Shown: one piece after another, positions 20,499 to 30,292 of the stretch
Position numbering within the stretch: position 1 is the first letter of the stretch
How the letters are laid out: the number at the start of each line of letters is the position of its first letter
Source of the DNA: Halomonas korlensis
GTDB taxonomy: Bacteria; Pseudomonadota; Gammaproteobacteria; Pseudomonadales; Halomonadaceae
Reading direction: 5' to 3'
DNA: 64,000 nucleotides
Assembly: GCF_900116705.1 (NCBI RefSeq)
Contig: NZ_FPBP01000001.1
Span: 62,001 to 126,000, forward strand
The notes under the pieces: model-generated
Seen by the model: the letters and a program-made list of their open reading frames with translations, nothing else
Database searches by the model: none
Told to the model about the DNA's origin: nothing
Program-made: the position numbers and the translations under genes

Positions 20499-21077
20499 TC
20501 AGAGACGGCTCGTCTGAAAGGGACCGATCCGTACCAGGTTCTCAGGATCGTGTTCGCCGCCGAGCTGGTCGGTAGAAAAATATTCGCGGCTATTGAGTGG
20601 CGCGTGCCAGCGGTCGGCCAGCCGGCGAAAAAGCCCCCAGGACGCTTCATTGTCGGGAGTGATGGTGGTTTCCAGATGATGCACATCAGCGAGTTCCTGC
20701 CGCGTCATCACGGCCTCGACCAAACGGCGGGCGAGGCCAGTGCCGCGCGCCTTCTCGCCGACAGCGACTTGCCAGAGAAAGTAAGTGTCTGGGGCGTTGC
20801 TCTTCACATAACCAGATACAAAGCCGACGATCTCGCCTTCCTCGTTGGTGGCTACCGCACAGGTATCGCGAAACTGTGTCGCCAGTAACAGGTAAGCGTA
20901 GGCAGAGTTGACATCGAGTGGGGGACAGGACTTGACCAACTCGTAAACGCCCCAGCCGTCATCCGGGTTGGGCTTGCGGATGAATAACGGGGTTTGCTCA
21001 TTACCGACCACCGCATCCGCCACACTGGGGCGAGCGAGGTCGGCGGAGGGAATAAAGGGTTCGGATGTTGCATTCAT
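20499..21077 (-). CDS. ectA: L-2,4-diaminobutyrate N-gamma-acetyltransferase
   Basis: GNAT enzyme that acetylates diaminobutyrate with acetyl-CoA to give the ectoine precursor. The 192-residue protein has the GNAT CoA-binding loop VGEKARGTGLARRLVEAV and the EctA core SCPPLDVNSAYAYLLLATQFRDT, then TTITPDNEASWGLFRRLA. It matches the Halomonas elongata protein very closely as I recall it, which is the strongest taxonomic clue in the window. It is first in the transcription order ectA-ectB-ectC and is preceded by a near-consensus sigma-70 promoter. Expression is expected to rise with salinity (family knowledge). Confidence 0.98.
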   Translation of the reverse strand: MNATSEPFIPSADLARPSVADAVVGNEQTPLFIRKPNPDDGWGVYELVKSCPPLDVNSAYAYLLLATQFRDTCAVATNEEGEIVGFVSGYVKSNAPDTYFLWQVAVGEKARGTGLARRLVEAVMTRQELADVHHLETTITPDNEASWGLFRRLADRWHAPLNSREYFSTDQLGGEHDPENLVRIGPFQTSRL

Positions 21078-21107
21078 AGAAGGTTTCGCTATGCGAATTT
21101 ACCTACC

Positions 21108-21135
21108 ATTATAACATTGGCTTATGACAATTCAA
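21108..21135 (-). promoter_or_regulatory. Predicted sigma-70 promoter of ectA
   Basis: On the minus strand TTGAAT (complement of 21130-21135) and TATAAT (complement of 21108-21113) are separated by 16 nt, about 31 nt before the ectA ATG. The -10 is perfect consensus. Osmotically controlled promoters precede ectA in Halomonas elongata (known); whether this one is salt-responsive is inferred. The upstream 21140-21349 holds no gene that I can see. Confidence 0.55.
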
Positions 21136-21349
21136 AATTGCCCGCTTTGCCATAAGCGCAACTTGCTGATAAACCTGTCACTGAAGAATAAGCGGTGAGC
21201 CCACCCGCTTTGCTCTCTTGAGTCTAGTCGAGTTCGCCGATAATTTGCCTCTTTCGTGCCCCGCTTCGGGTTGGCCTGGGGCTGCTGGCCGCTTGCGATG
21301 CTGATCATTTGCGGCCACCTAACAGGCGAGTCTGCACCGTCTCACGGGA

Positions 21350-22744
21350 TCAGCGCCGGGTCAGTGTTCGCATGGTGACAAATTCTTCGGCGCCGGTGGG
21401 ATGAATACCGATGGTGGCATCAAAGTCCGCCTTGGTGAGCCGCGCCCGAACGGCAATAGCGATGCCTTGTATCAATTCACCTGCCTCATCACCGACCATG
21501 TGCGCGCCCACCACCACGTCACTTTGGTCATCGACGATCAGCTTCATCAAGCACCGCTCGCTGCTGCCGGACAGCGTATGTTTCATGGGTCGAAAATCGG
21601 TGGTGTAAACGCGGATCTCTCCACACGCTTCGCGTGCCTGCTGCTCGGAGAGCCCGACAGTGCCGATATTGGGATGGCAGAACACCGCGGTGGCGATGCT
21701 CTGGTAGTCGAGAGGTGCGGGCGGCGGCGTAGTGTCAAAATGATGCTGGACCATGTGCATTGCCTCGGCGAGCGCCACGGGCGTGAGTTCCGTACCCCCT
21801 GTCACATCGCCCAGGGCCAGTATCGATGGCACCGATGTTTCGAAGCGTTCGTTGACACGCAAGTGGCCCGTATCGGTGAGCGCAACGTCAAGCTTGTCCA
21901 GACCCAGCCCGGCCAGGTACGGCCGCCGCCCGGTGGCTGCCAGTACCGCATCAACTTCGAGCCGTTGGCCATCGGTCAGGGTGACCTCAAGACCGTTCGC
22001 AACCTTGCGGATCGAATCGACATTGGTTTCAAGATGCAGCTTCATCCCTTTCTTTATCATCTCGTCCCGCGCGAACTCCCTGACCTCACGGTCGAAACCG
22101 CGCAGGAAGAGCTCGCCGCGATAGACCAGATGCGTATCGCTCCCCAGCCCATTGAAGATACTGGCGAATTCCACTGCGATGTAGCCACCGCCCAGCACCA
22201 GGAAGCGCTCCGGGAAGGCCTCGAGATCAAATACCTCATTAGACGTGATCGCAAGCTCGCTGCCGGGGAACGTCGGCACCCAGGGCCAGCCGCCCACCGC
22301 GACGAGAATCTTGTCCGCGCTGATGGTCTCGCCTGTCACCTCGACGGTATGCGCATCCATCACACAAGCACGACCATGAATCAGCCGCACACCGGCGCCA
22401 TCGAGGATGCGAGCATAGATGTCATTGAGGCGTTTGATCTCACCGACCTTGTTGTCGCGCAGGGTTTCCCATTCGAACTCGGGGGCAGCGTTCAGCCGCC
22501 ACCCGAAGCCACTGGCATCCTCAAACGTGTCGTGAAAATGTGCTGCATAGGAGTAGAGCTTCTTGGGAACGCAGCCAACATTGACACAGGTACCGCCCAG
22601 ATAGCGGTCCTCGGCGATAGCCACGCGGGCGCCGGTCGCCGCGGCGGTTCGCGCGGCGCGCACACCTCCGGAGCCGGCGCCGATGACAAGAAGGTCATAG
22701 TCGTATCGGGTGCTGTCGTCTTTTGCAGAAGCGAGTTCGGCCAC
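21350..22744 (-). CDS. gorA: Glutathione-disulfide reductase
   Basis: NADPH:glutathione reductase that keeps the cytosolic thiol pool reduced. The 464-residue flavoprotein has the FAD loop VIGAGSGGVRAARTAA, the redox-active GGTCVNVGCVPKKL, the NADPH site GGGYIAVEFASIFNGLG and the C-terminal catalytic GIHPTGAEE. The start is a GTG at 22744 with AGGAG 6 nt upstream. It is divergent from the carbonic anhydrase gene; the spacer carries two close GTTGAC repeats. Confidence 0.94.
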   Translation of the reverse strand: MAELASAKDDSTRYDYDLLVIGAGSGGVRAARTAAATGARVAIAEDRYLGGTCVNVGCVPKKLYSYAAHFHDTFEDASGFGWRLNAAPEFEWETLRDNKVGEIKRLNDIYARILDGAGVRLIHGRACVMDAHTVEVTGETISADKILVAVGGWPWVPTFPGSELAITSNEVFDLEAFPERFLVLGGGYIAVEFASIFNGLGSDTHLVYRGELFLRGFDREVREFARDEMIKKGMKLHLETNVDSIRKVANGLEVTLTDGQRLEVDAVLAATGRRPYLAGLGLDKLDVALTDTGHLRVNERFETSVPSILALGDVTGGTELTPVALAEAMHMVQHHFDTTPPPAPLDYQSIATAVFCHPNIGTVGLSEQQAREACGEIRVYTTDFRPMKHTLSGSSERCLMKLIVDDQSDVVVGAHMVGDEAGELIQGIAIAVRARLTKADFDATIGIHPTGAEEFVTMRTLTRR

Positions 22745-22918
22745 ACCAGTCTCCTGAGACGCTGGGACCGCGGTGAGGGCCCCTGAAATGGATGTAGTGA
22801 ATGATACCAGCCCATCTCTTGACTCGGGAGAGTTGACAGTTGACCGGCCCGGTAGGGAAAGGTAAAAGAAGGCGGAAAGTAAGTGTCACCATGGACGCTG
22901 TAAGCAGGGGGAAGGCTG

Positions 22919-23575
22919 ATGAAGGACGAGGATATCCAAGGGCTGCTCGACAACAACCGCGCCTGGGCAGACCTGATGTGCCGGGAAGACCCGGATTACT
23001 TCATGCGGTTATCCCGCCAACAGAATCCGGACTATCTCTGGATCGGCTGTTCCGACAGTCGAGTGCCCGCCAACCAGATCATCGACCTGCCCCCTGGCGA
23101 AGTCTTCGTTCACCGCAATGTCGCAAACCTGCTCCATCACAATGACATGAACGCCCTCTCGGTCGTCCAGTTCGCGGTGGATGTGCTCAAGGTGCGTCAT
23201 ATCATGATCGTTGGTCATTATGGATGTGGAGGTGTCCGCGCCGCGGTCGCCGGGGGTGAATGCGGGATAGTCGACTACTGGCTGCATTCGGTGCGCGAGC
23301 TCTACAGTCGGCATCGTGAGGCGTTGCAGGACCTTCCTCTTGATGATCAGGTGGACCGCATGTGTGAGCTCAACGTCAAGGCTCAGGTCAACAACCTGTG
23401 TCGCACCAAGATCCTCCAGCGCGCCTGGCAGCGGGGCCAGATGCTCTCGGTCCATGGCTGGGTATACGGTCTGGCAGATGGACACATCAAGGATCTCGAC
23501 TGTTCCATCACCGGCCTTGAGCAGGTCGCTACCCTCTATCGTATCGATCGCCTGGCGCCGTTGCAGGATGATTGA
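22919..23575 (+). CDS. can: Beta-class carbonic anhydrase
   Basis: Interconverts CO2 and bicarbonate with a zinc centre. The 218-residue protein has ligands Cys and Asp in GCSDSRVPANQ and His and Cys in VGHYGCGGVRAA, with the family helix LCRTKILQRAWQRGQ. The ATG at 22919 follows GGGGGAAGG. It is directly followed by the pepQ pseudogene. Confidence 0.95.
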   Translation: MKDEDIQGLLDNNRAWADLMCREDPDYFMRLSRQQNPDYLWIGCSDSRVPANQIIDLPPGEVFVHRNVANLLHHNDMNALSVVQFAVDVLKVRHIMIVGHYGCGGVRAAVAGGECGIVDYWLHSVRELYSRHREALQDLPLDDQVDRMCELNVKAQVNNLCRTKILQRAWQRGQMLSVHGWVYGLADGHIKDLDCSITGLEQVATLYRIDRLAPLQDD

Positions 23576-23740
23576 GACGCCATCTCATTTCGTTCCTGAA
23601 TGGCTCAATCAATGGTCCGCCGCCCCACCGGGCCCTGGCGTGTGAGGAATGTGATCTGGTGCTTTGCTATTGGCCCTCGCAAGCCTGCGGCATGGAGCCG
23701 GTGACCGAGGCGAGCGTCTATCGCCACGTCGGTGTGGAGC

Positions 23741-24557
23741 GACTGGTTCCCGTGTCGCGATTTCTGGCACTTGCCCGCTCAGCTGCCGGATGAGGCCTGG
23801 GTCGGCCGGTTCGAGATCATCATCAGCGATGACGATGCACCGCCGATGCTTCCGAAGGGGCGCTTCGCGGTGCTCGGCGGTGTGTCACAGGCCTGCCCGA
23901 TGACCTGCTCGCCGTGTATCGTCCGGTGGCCTTAACGGCGGCCCTGCCTGGATGAATTGCGGGTGCGCAAGAGTGATTACGAGGACGCTTGCCTGCGGGA
24001 AGCCAATCGGCGCGCCATGGCAGGGCACCGTGCTGCGCGCGAGAGGTTCCTGGCTGGCGGCAGCGAACTCGAATCCGGCTAGCCTACCTCGGCGCATCTC
24101 GGCAGCGTGAGACCGCCCTGCCCTACGCCAGCATTGTCGGCGTCAATGCGCATGGTGGTGTGCTGCATTATCAGCATTGCGATACGACACTCTCCGATAC
24201 TCGCCACAGCATGCTGATCGATGCCGGCCAGCGCTATCGGGGCTATTGTGCCGACATCACGCGCACCTAGTCGGGACCCGATGTCGATCCGGTGTTTCAA
24301 CCTTTGGTGGATGGCGTACGGGCGCTGCAACGGAACCGGCATTGCGCCTGACTCGGGAACTGGAGGCCGGCATGGTGGTCACCATTGAGCCGGGGCTATA
24401 TTTTATTTCCCAATTGATCGCCCCCTATCGTGACAGCGGCGATATTGATGCGTCACTCGTCCAGCGGCTAGCCTGTCACGGAGGGATTCGTATCGAGGAC
24501 AATGTCTTGGTGACCCGACAGGGACCCGACAACCTGACGTCGAAGACAACTGAGTGA
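23741..24557 (+). pseudogene. pepQ: Decayed Xaa-Pro dipeptidase
   Basis: A chain of fragments in different frames aligns in order to PepQ (M24 family). They are RDFWHLPAQLPDEAW, the DELRVRKSDYEDACLREANRR helix (from about 23950), LAYLGASRQRETALPYASIVG (from about 24082), LIDAGQRYRGYCADITRT, then LEAGMVVTIEPGLYF and GGIRIEDNVLV to the TGA at 24555-24557. At least two frameshifts (about 23897 and about 24078) and a nonsense TAG at 24268-24270, where the family has Trp, break it. About 100 residues around the HGIGH metal ligand are deleted near 24330. The N-terminal quarter is missing or unrecognisable, and the left boundary is uncertain. 23576-23740 holds nothing I recognise. Confidence 0.85.
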
Positions 24558-24564
24558 CACCGCC

Positions 24565-25599
24565 ATGGCAGCCCAGCTGCATTGCGCCGATTTCCGCCCG
24601 CCTCCCGGCCTGGCTAACCGCCATGTTCAGACGCTGCTGCCTCGGTTGCTGCCCCGGCGAAAGCTGAGCTGGCGCGTGGAGGGTCTCGAGCTGCCCGATG
24701 GCGATTTTGTCGAGTTGGCCTGGGCGTTGCCGGACATCGTGGCGGAAGATGCGCCGTTATTTCTGTTGTTCCATGGCCTGGAAGGAGGCATCCGCTCTCC
24801 CTATACGCGAGAATTGATGGCCACGGCAGCAGGCCTCGGCTGGCGGGCGGTGGTCATGCACTTCCGGGGCTGCGGCGGGCGACCCAACCGCCTCCCGCGC
24901 GCCTATCACAGCGGCGATACGGCAGATGCCTATTGGCTGATTGCCCAGTTGGCACACCGTTATCCGCGTGCCCTCAAGGTGGCCATCGGCGTGTCGCTGG
25001 GCGCCAACATGCTGATCAAGCTGATTGCCGAACAGGGCGGCGATGGCCTTGACCTGGCAGGCGCCATCGCCATCGCACCACCTCTGGATCTCGCGGCCAG
25101 CGCCGACACCCTGCATCAGGGCTTTTCACGGTTCTACGAACGCCACTTGCTGGCATCGCTCAAGGCCAAGGTTGCACGCCGCCTCGAGGCATTACCCTTG
25201 CCGCTTACGGCTCGTGAACTCGATGCCCTGGATAGCCTACGTGAGTATGACGATGCCGTTACCGCACCGCTGCACGGCTTTGCAGGTGTGGCGGATTACT
25301 ACCGCCGCGCCTCTGCGGGCCCGCTGATCGGCGATCTTGAGCTGCCGACCCTGATCCTGCACGCCAATGATGATCCCTTCATGCCGCCGGATCTTTTCGA
25401 GCAGCTTCCCGCCCCGGGTGATGCCGTGCGTGTGGAGATTGCTCGACATGGTGGGCATGTCGGCTTCATCGAATGGCATGACGGCCGGCTCGGCAGCTGG
25501 CTGGCCCGTCGCGTGGCTCGCCAGCTTGGTGACTGGGGATGCACGACGCCTCAGGATGCCTGGCAGGAAATGCGTCGCGTCAGCCGATCGGACAGCTGA
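24565..25599 (+). CDS. yheT: YheT-family alpha/beta hydrolase
   Basis: A 344-residue alpha/beta hydrolase of the YheT/EMB8 family. The family opening [20 protein letters not shown] is followed by the oxyanion region LFHGLEGG, the nucleophile elbow GVSLGAN, the acid in HANDDPFMP and the catalytic His in HGGHVGF. Substrate is unknown; the family includes esterases. It begins 7 nt after the pepQ remnant and has no strong SD. Its end overlaps the end of msrA by 20 nt on the opposite strand. Confidence 0.85.
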   Translation: MAAQLHCADFRPPPGLANRHVQTLLPRLLPRRKLSWRVEGLELPDGDFVELAWALPDIVAEDAPLFLLFHGLEGGIRSPYTRELMATAAGLGWRAVVMHFRGCGGRPNRLPRAYHSGDTADAYWLIAQLAHRYPRALKVAIGVSLGANMLIKLIAEQGGDGLDLAGAIAIAPPLDLAASADTLHQGFSRFYERHLLASLKAKVARRLEALPLPLTARELDALDSLREYDDAVTAPLHGFAGVADYYRRASAGPLIGDLELPTLILHANDDPFMPPDLFEQLPAPGDAVRVEIARHGGHVGFIEWHDGRLGSWLARRVARQLGDWGCTTPQDAWQEMRRVSRSDS

Positions 25600-26194
25600 T
25601 ACCGGTGCCGCGCAGGCCGCAGTAACCCCCGGGGTTCTTGTCCAGATATTGCTGGTGGTATTCCTCTGCGTAATAGAACACTTCCAGCGGGGCGATCTCT
25701 GTGGTGATCCTGCCCCTGCCGGCCTTGTCCAAGGCTTGCTGGTAGGTTTCGCGGCTGCGTAAAGCGGTGGCTTGCTGGGTCTCGCTGGTGGTCAGGATGA
25801 TGGACCGGTACTGAGAGCCGATGTCGTTGCCTTGGCGGTTGCCCTGGGTGGGATCATGGGCTTCCCAGAAGGTGCGCAGCAGCGTCTCCAGCGCGACCTT
25901 GTCGGGATCATAGATGACGCGCACAACCTCGGCATGGCCGGTCTGCCCGCCACAGGTTTCCTGATAGGTCGGATTGGGCGTCGTCCCGCCTGCATATCCG
26001 ACGGCCGTTACCTGCACGCCGGGAAGCTGCCAGAAGCGCTGCTCGGCGCCCCAGAAGCAACCAAGCCCCAGTACGATATCCTGCAGTCCCGCTGCGAAGG
26101 GAGGCAGCATGGAAAGCCCCGAAACGCTATGCACGCCGCTGATCTCGAGGGGGGTGGAGCGCCCTGTCGGGGCGCGCCGGGTCAAAATACTCAT
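25580..26194 (-). CDS. msrA: Peptide-methionine (S)-S-oxide reductase
   Basis: Reduces S-methionine sulfoxide in proteins using thioredoxin. The 204-residue protein has the catalytic [38 protein letters not shown] and a C-terminal resolving Cys in [16 protein letters not shown]. The N-terminal extension of about 35 residues before [13 protein letters not shown] is typical of the longer E. coli-type MsrA. Converges with yheT with overlapping ends. Confidence 0.95.
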   Translation of the reverse strand: MSILTRRAPTGRSTPLEISGVHSVSGLSMLPPFAAGLQDIVLGLGCFWGAEQRFWQLPGVQVTAVGYAGGTTPNPTYQETCGGQTGHAEVVRVIYDPDKVALETLLRTFWEAHDPTQGNRQGNDIGSQYRSIILTTSETQQATALRSRETYQQALDKAGRGRITTEIAPLEVFYYAEEYHQQYLDKNPGGYCGLRGTGISCPIG

Positions 26195-26257
26195 CTCTTG
26201 CTCCTGTTCAAGGGTCAGGCCAGGGTGTCAAGAAACAGGCCCGAAGGTGTATGTAGC

Positions 26258-29200
26258 TCAAGGATCCGGCGGGTTGCCCTCGCGGCTGAAGGCATAGACC
26301 AGATCCACGGCCTGGGCGGCACCCGAAATGGCTTCAAGGTAGAGATTACGCCATACGGTGTAGCGTAGCGTCAGCTCGGCGATGGGCGAGAACAACCCCA
26401 CCCCATAGCTGAGGCGCAGGTCGTCGGTGAGCTGGCCGCTGAGCACCACCTGGCTTTCGTCTCCCGCACCGGCCGTTTCGAGATTGAGGTCATCGACGCC
26501 AAAGGCCTGCCCGATGGCTCCTACTGCGCCGCCGGTGCGGCCCAGCGTCATGCCGACAAGCGCTGAGGTCAGGGCGCCATCGGCGCCGCCACTGTCATCC
26601 GCCGAGCGACCTCGCAGCAAATAGGAAAGGGCCTGTGCTTCCTCCATGCTGGGTTCTGAGAATATCTGCAGTTGGGGCTGGGCGGCGCTCCCGGTGACGC
26701 GAAGACCCGCGATGACACCATCCTCGGTCACCTCCGGGTTACGGATCGCCTCGAAATCGAGCAGTGGCTGGTCGGGAGGTCCACTGAACAATAACTGTCC
26801 TTCGCGAATCACCAGATCCTGGCCGAACGCCCGGAAGCGACCATCGACCAGGCTGACATCGCCAAACAACTGGACCGGGCCATTCTGCTGACGCACTTCC
26901 AGATTGCCGGAAAGCGCGGTCTCAAGACCATAGGCATCAAGCAGCATGTCGGGACCCAGCTGCAGCTCGATCTGCACATCGACCACCATCCCGGCATCGG
27001 TCAGCGTCTCGGCGGCACTCTCCCCGGTCTGCTGCATTTCCTGCGCTGCCGCTCGCTCTGCCTCACGCTGAGCTTCGCGTTCCATGCGGCGTTGGTCGCT
27101 GCGCGTGATGATCACTTCATCGGGGCTTGGCGCTACCGCCGATTCGGGTATGTCACCTACCTCGAGGCGTGCCCAGGGCACTTGAACCGTGCCGCGTACC
27201 TGCAGGCGATCCGGCACCACGCGGATTGCCAGATCGGGAGCAATACGCAGACGCCCGAATGCCGGAAGCGTTGCCATCAAAGGATCCTCGCGCGCCTCAA
27301 GGTCCACGGCCACCTGCCAGTTCTTGGCATCAGGCCATCGAGCCGACCCGTCGACCAGCAGACGACCCTGTTCGGCGGCGATGAAACCGTCGATATCAGC
27401 GCGATCGCCGGCCAGTTGGACCTCGAGCTCACCATCGGCAACGGCCAGCGGTAATTCCCCGCCCTCGAGGCGTAATTGGTCGAGAGCGATGCGGCCGTCG
27501 AGGGTAGGTGCCTCACGATTCCCCCCGATCCGCACGTCCCCGCCGAGAGAGCCCTCCATCGTATCCATGCCTGCGACGAGCCTGCGATAAGGAGCAAGCT
27601 GGAGCGAGTCCAGGCGTAACCGGCCGTCGAGTTGCGCTCCACCAGTGGGATCGTCAATCCCTAGCTCCAGATTGATATCCCCGACATCTGCCAGGCTCAG
27701 GCCCAGATCCATATCGGCACGCGCCTGATTCGCATCGGCGGTAAGCGTCACACTTGATTCCGGCAGCTCCCATGGCTGGCCATAGGCATCCACACCGTTC
27801 ATGGCGAGCTCACTGTCCAGCTCGAGCTGAGCCCGCCAGGTACCGCCAGCTCCCCATTCGGCGATCAACTCAGCATGCGTGGCGCCATCAACTTCCCACT
27901 CTGCCGGAACGACCTCGTCCAGCAACGACATGGGCAGTGCCTGCAGCGCCAGTTGTGCCCTGCCGCTTTCGGCCGAGGCATCGAGCGGCTCCTGTAAACA
28001 GAGCGAACCGCCCTGGACCCGCTCCAGACAGAACGGTGCTACCTGAGCGCTGCCTGCCGGCAGGTTGATATCAAAAGCCAGGGCCTCGGCCAGACGGATG
28101 TCACCGTAACGGGTATCCACCTCAAGGGGGGTCAAGCGACCCGCGTAACGCTCATGCGCCTCACCTAGTCCCCCCTCGATCGCCAATGCCGCACGGGAGA
28201 GCGGCATGCCCTGCCCGGCGTCGGCATCGAGCGTCAGCCGATGCTCGGACAGGCGGCCATCCAGGCCCAGATCGATGGCGTCGAAGCGCTGACCGGCGGC
28301 ATCGAGACGCTCGATTCCCAGCTCGATGTCCATTGCCGGGTCTTCGAGGCCACTGACCCTGCCGGCAAGCCGCAGACGCTCGAGGCGGTTCTCGGCGAAG
28401 CGCAGGTCCTGTCCGGCCATCTCCAGGTCCAGTTGGGGCGCCTCGAGCGTGCCGGAGCCAGAGAACTCCCCGCTTAGACTGCCCCCCAGATCCTCGTACA
28501 GACTGGCCAGCGCCGGCAGGTCGAGCCGCCCCACCACGTCCAGCGACGTCTCGCTGACCTGACCGCTGGCCGTCACACGATTCTCGCCCTGACGAAAGTC
28601 CAAGGTATCGATCTGCCACTGCATATCGCTGTTGCCTGCGAGCCTGGCCTCCAGCGACAACGGGCGCTCCTGGAGCTCACCATCGATGGCCAGGCGAGGT
28701 ACTTCCATCGACCACCCGGCGTCGGATTGGCTGAAGCTCAGTTCGGCGTCGCCATCGAGACGCCCCGGGAGTCCCTCGACGAATTCCTCGGGATCCAGAT
28801 TATCCAGGCGTGTGATGGCATTGACATTTACGCCATCGACCCAGTCGACGCGCCCGCGCGAGACCACCGAGGCTCGGCCGAGGCTGAAGGATAGCGGGGT
28901 CCAGGCAAAATGCTCGCTATTGCCCGTTCCGGCCAGTGCCAGGCGGCTATAGGGTAGATCGGGGCCCTCCGCCCTCAACGAGGCGGCGACGCGATAGCCG
29001 GTCAGGCTGCCCTCGAGCCGCAGGACAAGATCCTCGACCAACCAGGGATCGGTCGGGTCCAGGGGCGTATCGGCAGGCTGTTCAGGGTCGGCCAGCGCTG
29101 CCGCTGCGGGCAAGGGCCATCGAATCAGTTTGCTGTCCAATGACGCAGTAAACGGCATGGTCGGGTCCAGCGCATCGAGGCGAGCGTCGAACTGTGCCAT

Positions 29201-30292
29201 GACCGGCCCGGACAACCCGAGACGAACGATCAGGTCGCCGAGATTCCCGTCCAGGGCCAGGTCGATGCGTTGTCCGGCGAGCTCGGGCATTCTTTCGGGC
29301 AGCCACAGCGCCGCTTGCAGCCGGGCCTGCAGCGGGTAGTCGTCACGAAGCGAGACACTTGCTTCTAGATGCGCGTCGGCATCTTCCGTCGTCACCTCGA
29401 GCGGCGCTATTTCGACATCATGCCCCTCGGCGGTCAGCGCTACTGTCAAGCGCTCGACGGCGTAGTCCAGCGGGCCAGCGATCGCGAAGTCTTCCACCAG
29501 CAGCTCCGGTGCTTCGATACGCAATGGCAGGCGGATATCAGGAAGCTCGCGACGCGGCTGTTCCTCAAGCGGAGGGGCTTCCGGCTCCCCTGTGTCTTCG
29601 GCGGAAGCCACGGCCGGCGGTGGCGAGCCTGCGGCAATGGCGCCATCGATCGCCGTCGCCGTTATCTGCGGTACGCGCTGCTCGGCATGGGAGGTATCGT
29701 CGGCCAGCGCCAATTGCGTCCCGGGCGAGCCCGCAAGCATCAGCCGCGTGCCGGACAAACGGGTCGGCGCCAGGATCACGGTGTCGTCTTCCGCCACTGC
29801 GCCGGTGCTGAAATGATCCCAAGCGAGCCGGGTGCCGTCAGCGAGCCTGATCTCGACATCGCGCAGAGCCAGCGAGCGGATTTCCACGGGAAACGGCAAG
29901 GTAATGGCGCCGGGTGGTTCGCCGGGCTCGCTTTCCTCGGTTGGGCCAGGCTCGGTTGAGGAAAGGCGGACTCGCGCGCCTTCAACCTCGAGGGTCTCAA
30001 GGCAAAGCCGACCCGACAGCAGACAATCATCCGCCCAGGCGATCTCGAGCCGCTGTGCCGTGATACTCGCGGCTCCGGCGTCGAGAGCCAGGCCGTGGAG
30101 CACCAGGCGATCAAGGGGCGCACCCTCATGAGATTGCAGGGTATAGAAACCCCGCTTGGCGCCTTCCTCCAGCAGCATGCCCGACCCCCAGGGCGATAGC
30201 CCCAGGCCCAGCAACAGGAAGACCAGCCCTAACAACCACAGCGGCAACAGTATCAGTAGGCGTAACAGTACCCAGAAGAGGGTCAAGATCAT
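26258..30292 (-). CDS. tamB: Translocation and assembly module inner-membrane protein TamB
   Basis: A 1344-residue AsmA-like bridge between inner and outer membranes, thought to help outer-membrane protein assembly and phospholipid transport together with TamA. It has an N-terminal membrane anchor (MILTLFWVLLRLLILLPLWLLG), a very long beta-rich repeat region and a C-terminal DUF490/TamB domain (about 1000-1340) ending LSYGVGLFSPIAELTLRYTVWRNLYLEAISG. The start at 30292 overlaps the tamA stop in TGATG, so translation is coupled. The family is 1200-1400 residues, so it is full length. Confidence 0.93.
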   Translation of the reverse strand: MILTLFWVLLRLLILLPLWLLGLVFLLLGLGLSPWGSGMLLEEGAKRGFYTLQSHEGAPLDRLVLHGLALDAGAASITAQRLEIAWADDCLLSGRLCLETLEVEGARVRLSSTEPGPTEESEPGEPPGAITLPFPVEIRSLALRDVEIRLADGTRLAWDHFSTGAVAEDDTVILAPTRLSGTRLMLAGSPGTQLALADDTSHAEQRVPQITATAIDGAIAAGSPPPAVASAEDTGEPEAPPLEEQPRRELPDIRLPLRIEAPELLVEDFAIAGPLDYAVERLTVALTAEGHDVEIAPLEVTTEDADAHLEASVSLRDDYPLQARLQAALWLPERMPELAGQRIDLALDGNLGDLIVRLGLSGPVMAQFDARLDALDPTMPFTASLDSKLIRWPLPAAAALADPEQPADTPLDPTDPWLVEDLVLRLEGSLTGYRVAASLRAEGPDLPYSRLALAGTGNSEHFAWTPLSFSLGRASVVSRGRVDWVDGVNVNAITRLDNLDPEEFVEGLPGRLDGDAELSFSQSDAGWSMEVPRLAIDGELQERPLSLEARLAGNSDMQWQIDTLDFRQGENRVTASGQVSETSLDVVGRLDLPALASLYEDLGGSLSGEFSGSGTLEAPQLDLEMAGQDLRFAENRLERLRLAGRVSGLEDPAMDIELGIERLDAAGQRFDAIDLGLDGRLSEHRLTLDADAGQGMPLSRAALAIEGGLGEAHERYAGRLTPLEVDTRYGDIRLAEALAFDINLPAGSAQVAPFCLERVQGGSLCLQEPLDASAESGRAQLALQALPMSLLDEVVPAEWEVDGATHAELIAEWGAGGTWRAQLELDSELAMNGVDAYGQPWELPESSVTLTADANQARADMDLGLSLADVGDINLELGIDDPTGGAQLDGRLRLDSLQLAPYRRLVAGMDTMEGSLGGDVRIGGNREAPTLDGRIALDQLRLEGGELPLAVADGELEVQLAGDRADIDGFIAAEQGRLLVDGSARWPDAKNWQVAVDLEAREDPLMATLPAFGRLRIAPDLAIRVVPDRLQVRGTVQVPWARLEVGDIPESAVAPSPDEVIITRSDQRRMEREAQREAERAAAQEMQQTGESAAETLTDAGMVVDVQIELQLGPDMLLDAYGLETALSGNLEVRQQNGPVQLFGDVSLVDGRFRAFGQDLVIREGQLLFSGPPDQPLLDFEAIRNPEVTEDGVIAGLRVTGSAAQPQLQIFSEPSMEEAQALSYLLRGRSADDSGGADGALTSALVGMTLGRTGGAVGAIGQAFGVDDLNLETAGAGDESQVVLSGQLTDDLRLSYGVGLFSPIAELTLRYTVWRNLYLEAISGAAQAVDLVYAFSREGNPPDP

